From SAR202 cluster bacterium bin90 (GTDB lineage Bacteria; Chloroflexota; Dehalococcoidia; Lucifugimonadales; JADFKI01), in assembly GCA_002238855.1 (NCBI GenBank), contig MPND01000001.1:1-64000 (forward strand): a DNA stretch of 64,000 nucleotides, given 5' to 3'. Each line of letters opens with the position of its first letter. Positions within the stretch are counted from its first letter, which is position 1. The translations under genes and the position numbers were made by a program. The notes beneath the pieces are model-generated. The model saw nothing but the letters and a program-made list of their open reading frames with translations. It had not been told where the DNA came from and did not search any database. This document shows, one piece after another, positions 41,259 to 50,556 of the stretch.

Positions 41259-42422
41259 CTAGAGGGATTGCACGAAGCGGTCGATTCTGCGCAAGGCTTC
41301 TTCGATATTCTCTACGGAATTGGCAAACGAGAAGCGCACAAATCCATTACCGTAAATGCCAAATGATTCTCCTGAGAGGCAGGCGACGCCAGCTTCTTCT
41401 AGGGCGCGGTCAGCGAATTCTCTGCTAGTCAGGCCGGTGCCCTCAACGTTGGGAAATGCGTAAAACGCTCCCTTTGGCGTTGCGCAGCGTATGCCCTTGA
41501 TTGCGTTAAGCCCGTCAACAATTATGTGGCGTCGCCGGGCAAATTCCTCAACCATGCTGTTGGGGGCGTCTTGAGGGCCAACAATGGCTTCAAGTGCAGC
41601 ATACTGCGTGAAGCTGGCGGTACAGGAAACGCTGTTAGTTACCAGGCGAGAAATGGGCTCGACGAGTTCGAGTGGCATAACACCGTAGCCGGCGCGCCAG
41701 CCGGTCATCGCGTAGGTCTTGGAGAATCCGTCCAAAATGATGGTGCGTTCCCTCATATCAGGAAATGTAGCAATGCTGTGGTGCGTGCCTTCGTAGAGGA
41801 ATCGGATATATATTTCGTCAGAAAGGACGACAATATCATGCTCTCTGGCGAGGTCGGCTAGGGCCTCAATCTGTTCCCTGGCTATCACGCTGCCGCACGG
41901 GTTATTGGGCGAATTCACGATCATCAGCTTGGTCTTGTCCGTAATCTGCCCAGCCACTTCGTCAACATCTATATTGAATTCCAATGACTCGTGGAGGCGC
42001 ATAGGAACAGGAACGCCACCCGCAAAGCTGATCATTGATTCGTAGATTGGGAAGCCAGGGTTTGGGTACAGGACTTCGTCGCCGTAGTCTACAAGTGCAA
42101 GCATGATAAAGAACATTATCGGCTTACCGCCTGGAGTAATGACTACATTGTCTGCAGTAACTGAGATTCCGCGAGTGTCAGATATTTCCTGCGCTATGGA
42201 TGCACGTACATCTGGAAATCCGGGTGAGGGGCCGTAGTGGGTTTCGCCCCGGCGGAGCGCTGTAACGCCCGCCTCAACAATGTTCTCCGGAGTGTCAAAG
42301 TCCGGCTCGCCAATCTCGAGGTGGATGACGTCCATGCCTTCCGCTTCCAATCGGCGCGCCTTTGCCAAAACTTCAAAGGCGGTCTCCGTTCCCAGTCGAC
42401 TCATTCGCTCGGCAAGCTTCAT
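41259..42422 (-). CDS. class I PLP-dependent aminotransferase (aspartate aminotransferase-like)
   Basis: 387-residue fold-type I aminotransferase. Residues for PLP are Asn174 (NSPNNPCG), Asp202 and Tyr205 (LSDEIYI), Lys235 (GFSKTYAMTGWRAGY) and the Arg of the C-terminal FVRFSFA for the substrate carboxylate. Best fit is the AspC/AraT subfamily Igamma, so aspartate, alanine or aromatic specificity is open. Next to nadE on the same strand, divergent from ispH. Confidence 0.9.
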   Translation of the reverse strand: MKLAERMSRLGTETAFEVLAKARRLEAEGMDVIHLEIGEPDFDTPENIVEAGVTALRRGETHYGPSPGFPDVRASIAQEISDTRGISVTADNVVITPGGKPIMFFIMLALVDYGDEVLYPNPGFPIYESMISFAGGVPVPMRLHESLEFNIDVDEVAGQITDKTKLMIVNSPNNPCGSVIAREQIEALADLAREHDIVVLSDEIYIRFLYEGTHHSIATFPDMRERTIILDGFSKTYAMTGWRAGYGVMPLELVEPISRLVTNSVSCTASFTQYAALEAIVGPQDAPNSMVEEFARRRHIIVDGLNAIKGIRCATPKGAFYAFPNVEGTGLTSREFADRALEEAGVACLSGESFGIYGNGFVRFSFANSVENIEEALRRIDRFVQSL

Positions 42423-42589
42423 GTGCGTTCTCCCGGCTCGGCGCGTTCTCTATTGCATACACAGGCAAATTATCGAACCTGTCGCATTATTATAAACGGG
42501 TGCTTGTATATATGAAACATTTGCCGGGCGGGGCTTCGGTGCTTGTGTGATATTATTGGGGTGCATATCTGCCAATAGGGGGTGAGGCA

Positions 42590-43492
42590 ATGAAGATTTA
42601 CATCGGCGCTCCAAGAGGATTCTGTGCTGGTGTCGTGCGTGCAATTGATCTGGTAGAGATCGCACTGGAACGATTCGGTGCGCCTGTATATGTGAAGCAC
42701 CAGATTGTTCATAACTCTCATGTGGTTGACGCTCTGGAGGCTAAGGGCGCAATCACCGTTGAAGATGTGGACGAGATTCCGGAAGGCTCGAAGGTTGTGT
42801 TCTCGGCGCACGGTTCGCCACCTGAGGACTTTGCCAAGGCAAAGGCTCGCAGTCTGGATGTCGTGGACGCCACTTGCCCACTGGTAACCAAGGTCCATAA
42901 TGAAGCGATTAGGTATGATCGCGAGGAAAGACGAATTATCCTTGTAGGTCACCGTGGCCACCAGGAAGTTAAGGGGACGATGGGGCAGACGGGCATGCAT
43001 CTGGTTGACGACAGAGAGGAAATGAACTTACCGGACTGGGATGAAGAGACGCCGGTCGCGATCCTGACTCAGACTACCCTCTCAGTGGATGATACCAGTC
43101 GATCTATAGAAGACATTAAGGGCAAATTCTCTAATGCGATCGTCAGGAACGACCTATGCTACGCGACGACAAATCGGCAATCAGCTGTGAAGGAGATCAC
43201 CGATAACGTTGACCTGATGCTGGTTATAGGCGCACCAAACAGCTCGAACTGTAACCGGCTTCGAGAAGTTGCGGAGGCGCAGGGTGTGCCCGCGTATCTC
43301 CTTAATGGCGTGGACGAGCTGCGGTCCGAGTGGCTGGAGGGCGTTGAGAATGTGGGCATCACGTCTGGCGCGTCCACACCCGAATACCTGGTGCAGCAGG
43401 TGATAGACGCCCTGGAACCTGAAGAGGTTGTCGAGGTGGAGGTGGCGAAGGAAGACATCACATTCGTACTTCCAAAGGAACTACGAGACTGA
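42590..43492 (+). CDS. ispH: 4-hydroxy-3-methylbut-2-enyl diphosphate reductase
   Basis: 300-residue [4Fe-4S] enzyme making IPP and DMAPP in the last step of the MEP isoprenoid pathway. Cluster cysteines are Cys12 (GAPRGFCAGVVRAI), Cys96 (VDATCPLVTKVH) and Cys190 (NDLCYATTNRQ). Substrate residues are His41, His74 (FSAHGSPP) and Glu126 (GHQEVKGTMGQ). RBS GGGGTGAGGC precedes ATG 42590. It shows this lineage uses the MEP route. Followed on the same strand by the ComB-like gene. Confidence 0.96.
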   Translation: MKIYIGAPRGFCAGVVRAIDLVEIALERFGAPVYVKHQIVHNSHVVDALEAKGAITVEDVDEIPEGSKVVFSAHGSPPEDFAKAKARSLDVVDATCPLVTKVHNEAIRYDREERRIILVGHRGHQEVKGTMGQTGMHLVDDREEMNLPDWDEETPVAILTQTTLSVDDTSRSIEDIKGKFSNAIVRNDLCYATTNRQSAVKEITDNVDLMLVIGAPNSSNCNRLREVAEAQGVPAYLLNGVDELRSEWLEGVENVGITSGASTPEYLVQQVIDALEPEEVVEVEVAKEDITFVLPKELRD

Positions 43493-43538
43493 AAACGAAG
43501 AGTATCTGGCGGGTAACAGGCTTGGAAAAGGTGACTGG

Positions 43539-44231
43539 TTGGAGATAAGAATAGCGAGTCTTTATCGTGGCGCGCAGGAAGCCCAGGGAACCGTCGTAAT
43601 CATTGATGTGTTCAGGGCGTTCACGACTGCCGCGGTGGCATTCTCCAAGGGGGCTGAGAAGATCGTCCTGGTGGCCGAAGTAGACGAGGCGCTCAAGCTG
43701 CGCGCTGATGGCAAAGGCGATATATGCATGGGGGAGGTGGATGGTATAAGGCCTGACGGTTTTGATCTTGGAAACTCCCCTTATGAAATGCTAGAAGCCG
43801 AGGTTGCAGGGAAGACACTCATACAATCCACGCGCGCCGGCACTGTCGGCATGAGCGCGGCGGTGAACGCTTCCCAGATTTACGCGGGATCGTTCGCCAT
43901 CGCGGAAGCAACCGTAAACGCGATTTTGCGCGACGCTCCGGAACTGGTCACCATAGTAGCTATGGGTGCGGAAGCACTTGTCCAAGCGGACGAGGACGAG
44001 CAATGTGCTCTATACCTGCGCAACCTGCTGCAAGGACGTAAGCCCGATCACAGCGCGGTGAGGTCACTTGTGCTGGCCGGCGCCGAGGCGCAGAAGTACG
44101 CTAACCCGGAGCAGCCTCAGTATCATCCTGAGGACAGGGATATGGCGCTGCAGATCGACAGCGTGGACTTTGCGATAAGAGTTGCGCGTGAAAATGGCCT
44201 TCTGGTGGCGCGGCGGCATGACATCAACTGA
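43539..44231 (+). CDS. 2-phosphosulfolactate phosphatase family protein (ComB-like)
   Basis: 230-residue ComB-family phosphatase. Motifs are TVVIIDVFRAFTTAAVAFSKGA, GEVDGIRPDGFDLGNSPYEM, LIQSTRAGTVGMSAA and the metal/acid-rich DEDEQCALYLRNLLQGR. In methanogens ComB dephosphorylates 2-phosphosulfolactate on the way to coenzyme M. In bacteria the family is common without that pathway and its role is unclear. The frame is open from 43428 inside ispH, but TTG 43539 with AAAAGGTGACTGG upstream gives the conserved N-terminus. No comA/comC gene nearby. Confidence 0.82.
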   Translation: MEIRIASLYRGAQEAQGTVVIIDVFRAFTTAAVAFSKGAEKIVLVAEVDEALKLRADGKGDICMGEVDGIRPDGFDLGNSPYEMLEAEVAGKTLIQSTRAGTVGMSAAVNASQIYAGSFAIAEATVNAILRDAPELVTIVAMGAEALVQADEDEQCALYLRNLLQGRKPDHSAVRSLVLAGAEAQKYANPEQPQYHPEDRDMALQIDSVDFAIRVARENGLLVARRHDIN

Positions 44232-44252
44232 TACGGCAGAGGATTTTCAAGC

Positions 44253-45200
44253 ATGGAATATCGTTATCTGGGCAAGTCGGGACTCAAGGTTTCGGCTATA
44301 GGACTGGGCACCAATAACTTCGGGCGGCGACTGGATGCGGACGCTTCGGCGCTCGTCATAAATCATGCTCTCGACATGGGCGTCAACATGATCGATACGT
44401 CCAATAGCTACGGGAATGGCTACTCGGAAGAGTACATAGGCCGTGCCTTGAAGGGGAAACGTGACAGTGCAATTATCGCCACTAAGGTTTCCAGTACAGT
44501 CGGAGAAGGACCGAATGACGGCGGGAACTCGCGGCAGCACATCATGGCGGAAGTCGAAAACAGCTTGCGCCGCCTGCAGACCGATTTCATAGACTTGTAC
44601 CAGATTCATTGGCATGACCCAAATGTCCCGATAGAAGAAACACTGCGAGCGCTGGACGACCTCGTGAGGCAAGGAAAGGTTCGATATATCGGTTGCTCTA
44701 ACTTCACTTCGTGGCAGGTGTGCGAAGCGGCGTGGACTTCGCGAACACTTGGCATATCCGAATTTTCGAGTGTTCAGCCGCGTTACAGCATGATGGACAG
44801 GGCGATTGAGACCGAGTTGATTCCGTTTTGCGAGAATTACGGGCTCGGTATTCTGCCATATTACCCACTCGCAAATGGATTCCTGACCGGCAAGTATCGC
44901 CGGGGAGAGGTCGCACCGGAGGGGACGCGACTTGCTGAGAGCGATAGAGGGATGTTCACGGACGGGAACTTCGATCTTCTGGAGAGGCTGGAGGCGTTCT
45001 GCACGGCGCGAGGGCATACGGTGCTCGAACTGGCATTCGCTTGGCTGCTGGCGAACCCGGCGATTAGTTCCGTAATTGCGGGCGCGACGAGAGTGGAGCA
45101 GATCATCGGCAACGCAAGGGCTGCATCGTGGCAGCTTACTCCCTATGAGCTTGCCGAGGTCAATGGCATAATTGACGCGGTTAAGCCCGGCGGTGAATAG
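44253..45200 (+). CDS. aldo/keto reductase
   Basis: 315-residue aldo/keto reductase of the YhdN/voltage-channel-beta-like group. Tetrad: Asp48, Tyr53 (MIDTSNSYGNGYSEE), Lys78 (ATKVSS), His119 (YQIHWHDP). Further motifs are GKVRYIGCSNFTSWQ and SSVIAGATRVEQI. NADPH-dependent carbonyl reduction is expected, substrate unknown. It starts 21 nt after the ComB-like gene, so ispH-comB-AKR may be one transcript. Only distantly similar to the reductase at 9170. Confidence 0.88.
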   Translation: MEYRYLGKSGLKVSAIGLGTNNFGRRLDADASALVINHALDMGVNMIDTSNSYGNGYSEEYIGRALKGKRDSAIIATKVSSTVGEGPNDGGNSRQHIMAEVENSLRRLQTDFIDLYQIHWHDPNVPIEETLRALDDLVRQGKVRYIGCSNFTSWQVCEAAWTSRTLGISEFSSVQPRYSMMDRAIETELIPFCENYGLGILPYYPLANGFLTGKYRRGEVAPEGTRLAESDRGMFTDGNFDLLERLEAFCTARGHTVLELAFAWLLANPAISSVIAGATRVEQIIGNARAASWQLTPYELAEVNGIIDAVKPGGE

Positions 45201-45283
45201 ACTCTCGCCGTTTAGCCCTCATGAAATGGACGACATTCACCGGCTGGATATGTTGCCCGATCGGTGGTGAAGGGTCATGCCAT

Positions 45284-46042
45284 TCAAATACGTATGCCTC
45301 GTCGGACGATGACGGGAGATCCTTCTGCTAACAAGGCCGAATCGGGATTCGCTCCTATGTACTTCGCGAACTGGCTACCGTATATTTTCTCCACATCGCA
45401 TTTGAGCCGGGCGTTGTCTATACGCCAAATGCGCCAGCGTGGGTGCTCCACCTCATATTCAAGTGTGCCACCGTCTCTTTGCACGGTATACCCCCAATAA
45501 TGCTCGGCGATGAACTCTTCCTCAGTATTGTCCTGGATCTCAGCAGGCGCCCCTTCAGCACGGACGAAGAGACTGTGAGCAAAGTCCGACTGCCGCCATT
45601 CGTATGAGACCGAAAGTCCTCCTTTATCTCTGTAAATGCAATGGCTTGTCGGCAGAGTCACATAGTTCTCGTTGTAGAATGCCCGAGCTACGAGAGTGAT
45701 TGCAGGCTTGGGGACGATCTCCTTTATGAACACAACGCCGCGTCGCACTTCTCCGGCAACTTCGCGTCGCACGTAGAAACGCAGGTTGATCTCCTCGAAA
45801 TCTCGATGGAAGGGGACTGGTACTCCGTAGAGTCTCGTATTCTGGAACAGCAGTCCAACAACGCTGATGTAGTGCTTGCCGTTCCATGTATCCAGTTCGG
45901 TACCCTTGGGGAGGAACGGCTGGAGCAACGCAGGATTTATCTCGTAGTTGAGCATTGCCAGATATCGCCACTCGGTTGTAAGAAAGATGGCTTGCCTTGA
46001 GGCACGGGAAAGGTCCCGCCTGTATTTCATGAAGAGAAGCAC
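45284..46042 (-). CDS. DUF2071/YqjF-family protein
   Basis: 252-residue protein of the DUF2071 (YqjF) family, a predicted acetoacetate-decarboxylase-like beta fold of unknown function. Recognisable blocks are FLTTEWRYLAMLNYEINPALLQPFLPKG, NTRLYGVPVPFHRDFEEINLRFYVR and EEFIAEHYWGYTVQRDGG. It is soluble, with no signal peptide. It stands alone, convergent with the aldo/keto reductase. An alternative internal ATG at residue 5 is possible. Confidence 0.8.
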   Translation of the reverse strand: MLLFMKYRRDLSRASRQAIFLTTEWRYLAMLNYEINPALLQPFLPKGTELDTWNGKHYISVVGLLFQNTRLYGVPVPFHRDFEEINLRFYVRREVAGEVRRGVVFIKEIVPKPAITLVARAFYNENYVTLPTSHCIYRDKGGLSVSYEWRQSDFAHSLFVRAEGAPAEIQDNTEEEFIAEHYWGYTVQRDGGTLEYEVEHPRWRIWRIDNARLKCDVEKIYGSQFAKYIGANPDSALLAEGSPVIVRRGIRI

Positions 46043-46314
46043 TGTATGTGGTTACCCCGCTATATGGGTGATTGTTACTTCTAGCAATCTTAACATTGCT
46101 TCAAAGGGGGAAACCTAGGGGGGAGCAACCCGTAGGCGAGTCATATCAATGCGGGGAATATTTTGGTGAATATAAAAGTACCCAATTCGCCCATAAATCG
46201 AACCAATATCATATCGTGTTCGCCTGCAATTGTTAGTAATTTGATGCAATTTTCTACCATGGAAAGAGGCAAGTCTCATTAGGTGTTTCGCACTCCATGC
46301 ATTCGTAATATTCA
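46043..46314. other. AT-richer non-coding stretch upstream of 5S rRNA
   Basis: About 270 bp between the DUF2071 start and the 5S promoter. I see no ORF with an RBS, no tRNA and no recognisable riboswitch. It is more AT-rich than its surroundings. It must contain the leftward promoter of the DUF2071 gene. Confidence 0.5.
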
Positions 46315-46344
46315 TTGACACGTTTGGAGGTCGCTTGGTAAAAT
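46315..46344 (+). promoter_or_regulatory. promoter of 5S rRNA gene
   Basis: -35 TTGACA (46315-46320), 18-bp spacer, -10 TAAAAT (46339-46344), start near 46351, about 10 nt before the mature 5S end. The -35 is perfect and the -10 matches five of six consensus bases, as expected for a stable RNA. Confidence 0.8.
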
Positions 46345-46360
46345 TGACCTCGCATTAAGT

Positions 46361-46480
46361 CCTTTGGTGGTTCTAGCTAGATGGTCCCACCCGTTCCCAT
46401 CCCGAACACGGAAGTGAAACGTCTCAGCGCCGACGATACTGCACCCGCAAGGATGTGGGAAAATAGGTCACTGCCAGAGG
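46361..46480 (+). rRNA. rrf: 5S ribosomal RNA
   Basis: 120 nt with the universal 5S core (GGTCCCACCCGTTCCCATCC, CGAACACGGAAGTGAAAC, CTCAGCGCCGA, AATAGGTCACTGCC). The terminal helix pairs CCTTTGG at 46361 with CCAGAGG ending at 46480. No 16S or 23S gene is adjacent, so the 5S gene is unlinked and has its own promoter. Confidence 0.95.
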
Positions 46481-46634
46481 GCTTATTCTTTGATATGGCG
46501 TCTCACCATGTCGGATTGACCACTTCACCTGCATTTACCACTTATAATATTTGTCGAGTGCCCACGCGTGTATTTAGGCGAGAATTTAGGAATCTGGGTT
46601 CGTAACGCGATCCCACACAAAGAAAGGAAGTAGA

Positions 46635-47828
46635 ATGGCCAAACGTACGAGTCTATTGATAATGCTGATAGTCGCCGGGATTCTGGCGCTAGTAGCATGC
46701 CAGCAAGGGGCGGATGATAGCGCGGCTCTTGCCCAAGCGCAGGCGGACGCCGCGGCAGCCGAAGCCGAGGTGGAGAGCCTCAAGATGGAGCTTGAACAAG
46801 CGAAGGCTATGGCGATGGACGAGCCGGCAATGACGATGGAGGAGGTAGGGCAACGCCTCAATACGATCAAAGAGCGCGGCAAGGTAATCTGCGCCAGTCG
46901 TAACGACGTCCCCGGGTACGGCTCCTTGGATGCTAATCAGAATAACGTGGGCTTCGACATAGATCTGTGCCGCGCAGTCGCAGCTGCTGTACTGGGTGAC
47001 CCCAATGCTATCGAAATCCGTCTGATTTCCGCAGCCGAGCGTGGACCGACAATCCAGTCTGGCGAGGTCGATATGCTCGTCCGCACGGTTACATGGACGA
47101 CAAGCCGAGACGCGCAGTGGGGCAACTACGCACAGACCATGTTCTACGACGGCCAGGGATTCATGGTCAACAAGAATTCTCTGCCGGACGTTACAAGTGC
47201 CCTTGACCTTAAGGGCGCCACAGTGTGCGTAACTCAAGGTACGACTACGGAGCTGAACCTTCAGGACTTCTCGAACCAGAATGGACTGGATATCACCCCT
47301 CTGACGTTTGAGGACACGGATGCCGTAGTGTCAGCCTACGACAGTGAGCAGTGTGACGCATTCACTAACGACCGCTCGCAGCTTGCCGCTCTGGGCACTG
47401 CCCTGAGTGACCCTAGCGCTCACTTGATTCTTCCCGAGACCATTTCAGAAGAACCTCTGGGCCCAGTGGTTCCTCACGGCGACGACCAGTGGTTCGACAT
47501 CGTAAAGACCGTAATGGCGATACTGATCTATGCTGAAGCATTTGAAGTTTCATCCGCTAATGTACCGACTGCTGCTACGGGCAACACGCCTGTTGACCGC
47601 CTGTTCGGGATCGAGGGCTCATTCGGACAGGATAGCCTTGGTCTTAGCAATACGGTAGCGCAGGATGTGATCGGCGCCGTCGGCAACTACGGTGAGATAT
47701 ATGAGCGCAACCTTGGCCCCAACGGCATCAATCTGCCGCGTGAGGGCGGACGAAACGCTCTTTGGGCGGACGCTCCCTGCTCCGATTGCCCGAAGGGTGG
47801 ACAGATTTACGCTGCGCCACCACGTTAG
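46635..47828 (+). CDS. aapJ: polar amino-acid ABC transporter substrate-binding lipoprotein
   Basis: 397-residue family-3 binding protein of the general L-amino-acid type (AapJ/BztA-like). It has lipoprotein signal LIMLIVAGILALVAC, a short Ala/Glu-rich coiled linker (AQAQADAAAAEAEVESLKMELEQAK), then the binding domain with GKVICASRNDVPGYGSLD, GFDIDLCRAVAAAVLGD, VDMLVRTVTWTTSRD and VCVTQGTTTELNL. An AAAGAAAGGAAG RBS precedes ATG 46635. A -10-like TATAAT at 46543-46548 lies upstream. First gene of the aapJQMP operon, separated from the permeases by a terminator-like hairpin. Confidence 0.92.
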   Translation: MAKRTSLLIMLIVAGILALVACQQGADDSAALAQAQADAAAAEAEVESLKMELEQAKAMAMDEPAMTMEEVGQRLNTIKERGKVICASRNDVPGYGSLDANQNNVGFDIDLCRAVAAAVLGDPNAIEIRLISAAERGPTIQSGEVDMLVRTVTWTTSRDAQWGNYAQTMFYDGQGFMVNKNSLPDVTSALDLKGATVCVTQGTTTELNLQDFSNQNGLDITPLTFEDTDAVVSAYDSEQCDAFTNDRSQLAALGTALSDPSAHLILPETISEEPLGPVVPHGDDQWFDIVKTVMAILIYAEAFEVSSANVPTAATGNTPVDRLFGIEGSFGQDSLGLSNTVAQDVIGAVGNYGEIYERNLGPNGINLPREGGRNALWADAPCSDCPKGGQIYAAPPR

Positions 47829-47871
47829 CTTCTAAGGGCGGACAATTCCGCCGATAAACCCTTGGTATTAG

Positions 47872-47905
47872 GGCGGCTGGTAATTTTGCCAGCCGCCTTT
47901 GCGTT
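47872..47905 (+). terminator. partial terminator between aapJ and aapQ
   Basis: GGCGGCTGG (47872-47880) pairs with CCAGCCGCC (47889-47897) around an 8-nt loop, followed by TTTGCGTTT. It sits in the 225-bp spacer after the binding-protein gene, so probably ends most transcripts there and keeps permease levels lower. Confidence 0.7.
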
Positions 47906-48053
47906 TCCGATGTTGCGCGTCGGTCCCAAGCGATGCGGAAGTAGAGGAGTATTTGCAACCTCTACCGTGCCGAGAACAGAATCGGATGTAATGCGAAGAG
48001 ATGTGTTAGGATTAGCATCGCAGACGACAAGTTCACAGGACGCTCGTGTATAA

Positions 48054-49253
48054 GTGATGCGCTCTTTGACATATCAAGGAATACCGGTATGGCGGCATGT
48101 CCAGATCATTCAGTGGGCATCGCAAATCATTTCCGGTATCGTGGTAGTGGGGCTGGTTGCCTGGTTCTTCATTAATATTGGAAGCGCTATTGGGGAGAGG
48201 AGCATTCCCTACGGCTTTGGCTTCCTTGATAGAGCCTATCAAACACCCATCGGTCAGCACTTCCTTCCCTATGAGTCGTCCGACACCTTCCTGTACGCCC
48301 TCTTTGTCGCGTTCACCAATACGCTTGTCGTCTCGATAGTAGGAGTGATCCTGGCGACGGCGCTGGGAATACTTGTAGGCGTCGCGAGAATGTCGGGCAA
48401 CTGGCTTGTCGCAAAGATCGCCACCGCCTATGTTGAGTTCTTCCGCAATGTGCCGCTGCTGGTTCAGCTCTTCTTCTGGTTTTACATTGTTCTGTCACTG
48501 CCGCCCGTTCGTGAAGGCTATGTAGTTGCTGGGAACGTCTTTGTGAACAACGCGGGCGTATCAGTGCCCTCTCCCTCTCCAAGCAGTTGGGGCGCCGCGC
48601 TCATCTGGCTGGCTGTCGCTGCCGCATCGGTCGCTCTCGGATTGGTGGTGCATCGCGTCATGGCCCGTCGAGAGGAATTGACAGGGCAGGTCTCATATCC
48701 GGTCATATACGGGTGCGTGACGGCGGTAGTTGGCGGAGCCGTGGCGTGGCTCATCGTGATGGTTGCCGTTGGAACAGCCCCTTTCGTCATCTCAGTGCCG
48801 GCTCCTCAAGGCACATTCGGCCGCATAGCCGGTGGGTTCACGGCGTCGGCAGGCCTTTTGGCCTTGCTGGTGGGGCTGGTAATTTACACTTCGTCATTTA
48901 TCGCCGAAATAGTGCGAGCCGGCATACAGTCGGTCAACAGGGGGCAGACGGAGGCGGCGCGCGCCCTCGGTTTGACGCCAATGGCAACCCTGCGAAATGT
49001 CACGTTCCCTCAGGCGCTGCGTGTGATCATACCCCCTCTCATCAGTCAGTACCTTAACCTGACAAAGAACAGCAGCCTCGCCGGTGCAATCGGTTATTCA
49101 GACCTGACTAATGTCGCGAAGACAATGACCCAGACAGCACCTGCGGTATCCATATTCGTACTGATTATGCTTTCGTACTTGGCGCTGAGCCTCGCATACT
49201 CGTTGATAGGCAATCTTTACAATCGGCATATCAGATTTGCCGGAGGTAACTGA
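48054..49253 (+). CDS. aapQ: amino-acid ABC transporter permease AapQ-like
   Basis: 399-residue HisM/AapQ permease. It has an N-terminal TM (IISGIVVVGLVAWFFINIGSA), a second block with FLYALFVAFTNTLVVSIVGVILAT, the FFRNVPLLVQLFFWFY motif, and the C-terminal ATPase-contacting EAA loop GQTEAARALGLTPMATLRNVTFPQALRVIIPP. The start is GTG 48054 or ATG 48057. The stop overlaps aapM by one base (TGATG). The length, with the long inserted TM hairpin region, is typical of AapQ. Confidence 0.92.
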   Translation: MMRSLTYQGIPVWRHVQIIQWASQIISGIVVVGLVAWFFINIGSAIGERSIPYGFGFLDRAYQTPIGQHFLPYESSDTFLYALFVAFTNTLVVSIVGVILATALGILVGVARMSGNWLVAKIATAYVEFFRNVPLLVQLFFWFYIVLSLPPVREGYVVAGNVFVNNAGVSVPSPSPSSWGAALIWLAVAAASVALGLVVHRVMARREELTGQVSYPVIYGCVTAVVGGAVAWLIVMVAVGTAPFVISVPAPQGTFGRIAGGFTASAGLLALLVGLVIYTSSFIAEIVRAGIQSVNRGQTEAARALGLTPMATLRNVTFPQALRVIIPPLISQYLNLTKNSSLAGAIGYSDLTNVAKTMTQTAPAVSIFVLIMLSYLALSLAYSLIGNLYNRHIRFAGGN

Positions 49254-50497
49254 TGGCAGCTAACAACGCGCCAGCCTCCGGGCAACTTCCCCCTCCGCGC
49301 TTCGAAGCGGGAGCCGCCGGATGGTTGCGCGAGAATCTATTCTCGTCGTGGTTCAACGGTTCCATCACCGTCGTATCCTCGCTGGTAATCGCAATAGCCG
49401 CGTGGTTCAGCCTTGGATGGGTGTTAACCACCGCGGACTGGACCGTAATCGCCACCATCGGCGGGGGTTTCTTCATCGGTCAGTACAACACCGAACTCGC
49501 CTGTCCCGGGCAGAACTGCTTTTGGAGACCGCAGTTAGGCCTTCTGCTGGTTACTCTGTTGCTAGGAATGGCATGGGGCATTGTCGGCGCCGTCGGAAAA
49601 AAGATCGCTCTGTCGGTCGCGGTGGTGTCCGCAGTCCTTGCTTTCCTGCCATACGACATGCGGAGCATGGGGCTGGATGTGCGTATCTTGCTGCTCGCTA
49701 ACCTGCCCGCTGTCTTCGCTGGCTGGGCTTTGGTGCGTTACACATCGTTGATCACGGTGCAACGAGTGGTGATAATCGGAGTCGTGATCTTTCTTCTGAT
49801 TCTGGTGCTTCTGCGCGGCGTGCCAGGGGTGCCCGGCCTGCAGCCTGTGTCGGTCGTTAGCTGGGGCGGTCTGATGCTGAACCTGCTGCTGGCAGTCGCA
49901 GGCATTGTACTAAGCCTGCCAATTGGAATCGCACTCGCGCTTGGCCGGCGCAGCAGTCTGCCAATCGTGAAGCTACTGTGTGTGGTGTTTATCGAGATAT
50001 TCCGCGGAGTGCCGCTGATTACCCTGCTCTTCATGTCACAAGTACTCGTACCACTGGCGTTCCCTGAGGATTTCCCCCAGAATTCAGTGTTCCGGGCGGC
50101 GATAATAATCACGCTCTTCAGCTCAGCATACATGGCGGAGAACATTCGAGGCGGGTTGCAAGCTTTGTCCCGCGGGCAGGTTGAAGCAGCACGCGCTCTC
50201 GGACTCCCGGGCTGGCAGACAACTCTTGTGATCGAGCTTCCCCAGGCGATTCGCAATGTAATTCCGGCAATCGTTGGGCAGTTCATTGCGCTGTTCAAGG
50301 ACACGAGCCTGGTCTATATAATCGGAATGCTCGATGTCGTGGAAATCGGTAGAGCTTTTATCCAAGGCAACCCTGAGTATCTCGGCAATGCCCGTGAACT
50401 CTTCATCTTCCTCGCGATCGTTTTCTGGATATTCACTTACAGCATGTCTTATGTAAGTGGTCGCATCGAAGAGCATATGGGCGTGGGCACGAGATAG
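49253..50497 (+). CDS. aapM: amino-acid ABC transporter permease AapM-like
   Basis: 414-residue partner permease with about eight TM segments. It has the family motif FIEIFRGVPLITLLFMSQVL and the EAA loop GQVEAARALGLPGWQTTLVIELPQAIRNVIPA. It is longer than HisM-type permeases because of an N-terminal TM region, as in AapM. Coupled to aapQ and followed 59 nt later by the ATPase. Confidence 0.92.
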   Translation: MAANNAPASGQLPPPRFEAGAAGWLRENLFSSWFNGSITVVSSLVIAIAAWFSLGWVLTTADWTVIATIGGGFFIGQYNTELACPGQNCFWRPQLGLLLVTLLLGMAWGIVGAVGKKIALSVAVVSAVLAFLPYDMRSMGLDVRILLLANLPAVFAGWALVRYTSLITVQRVVIIGVVIFLLILVLLRGVPGVPGLQPVSVVSWGGLMLNLLLAVAGIVLSLPIGIALALGRRSSLPIVKLLCVVFIEIFRGVPLITLLFMSQVLVPLAFPEDFPQNSVFRAAIIITLFSSAYMAENIRGGLQALSRGQVEAARALGLPGWQTTLVIELPQAIRNVIPAIVGQFIALFKDTSLVYIIGMLDVVEIGRAFIQGNPEYLGNARELFIFLAIVFWIFTYSMSYVSGRIEEHMGVGTR

Positions 50498-50556
50498 CAG
50501 GTCGGCTGTGCCGTTTGACCACAGGCGATGTGCATCTGAAACCAAAGGAGGCGACT

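Noticed and set aside
42470-43000. 176-codon minus-strand ORF over ispH
   Set aside because: Antisense to ispH, which has all catalytic cysteines.
46043-46314. riboswitch in the G-rich segment near 46100
   Set aside because: A run of G bases is present but no consistent multi-helix fold or known core motif could be found.
47862-48053. 63-codon ORF between aapJ and aapQ
   Set aside because: It starts inside the terminator hairpin, has no RBS and its composition is unlike its neighbours.
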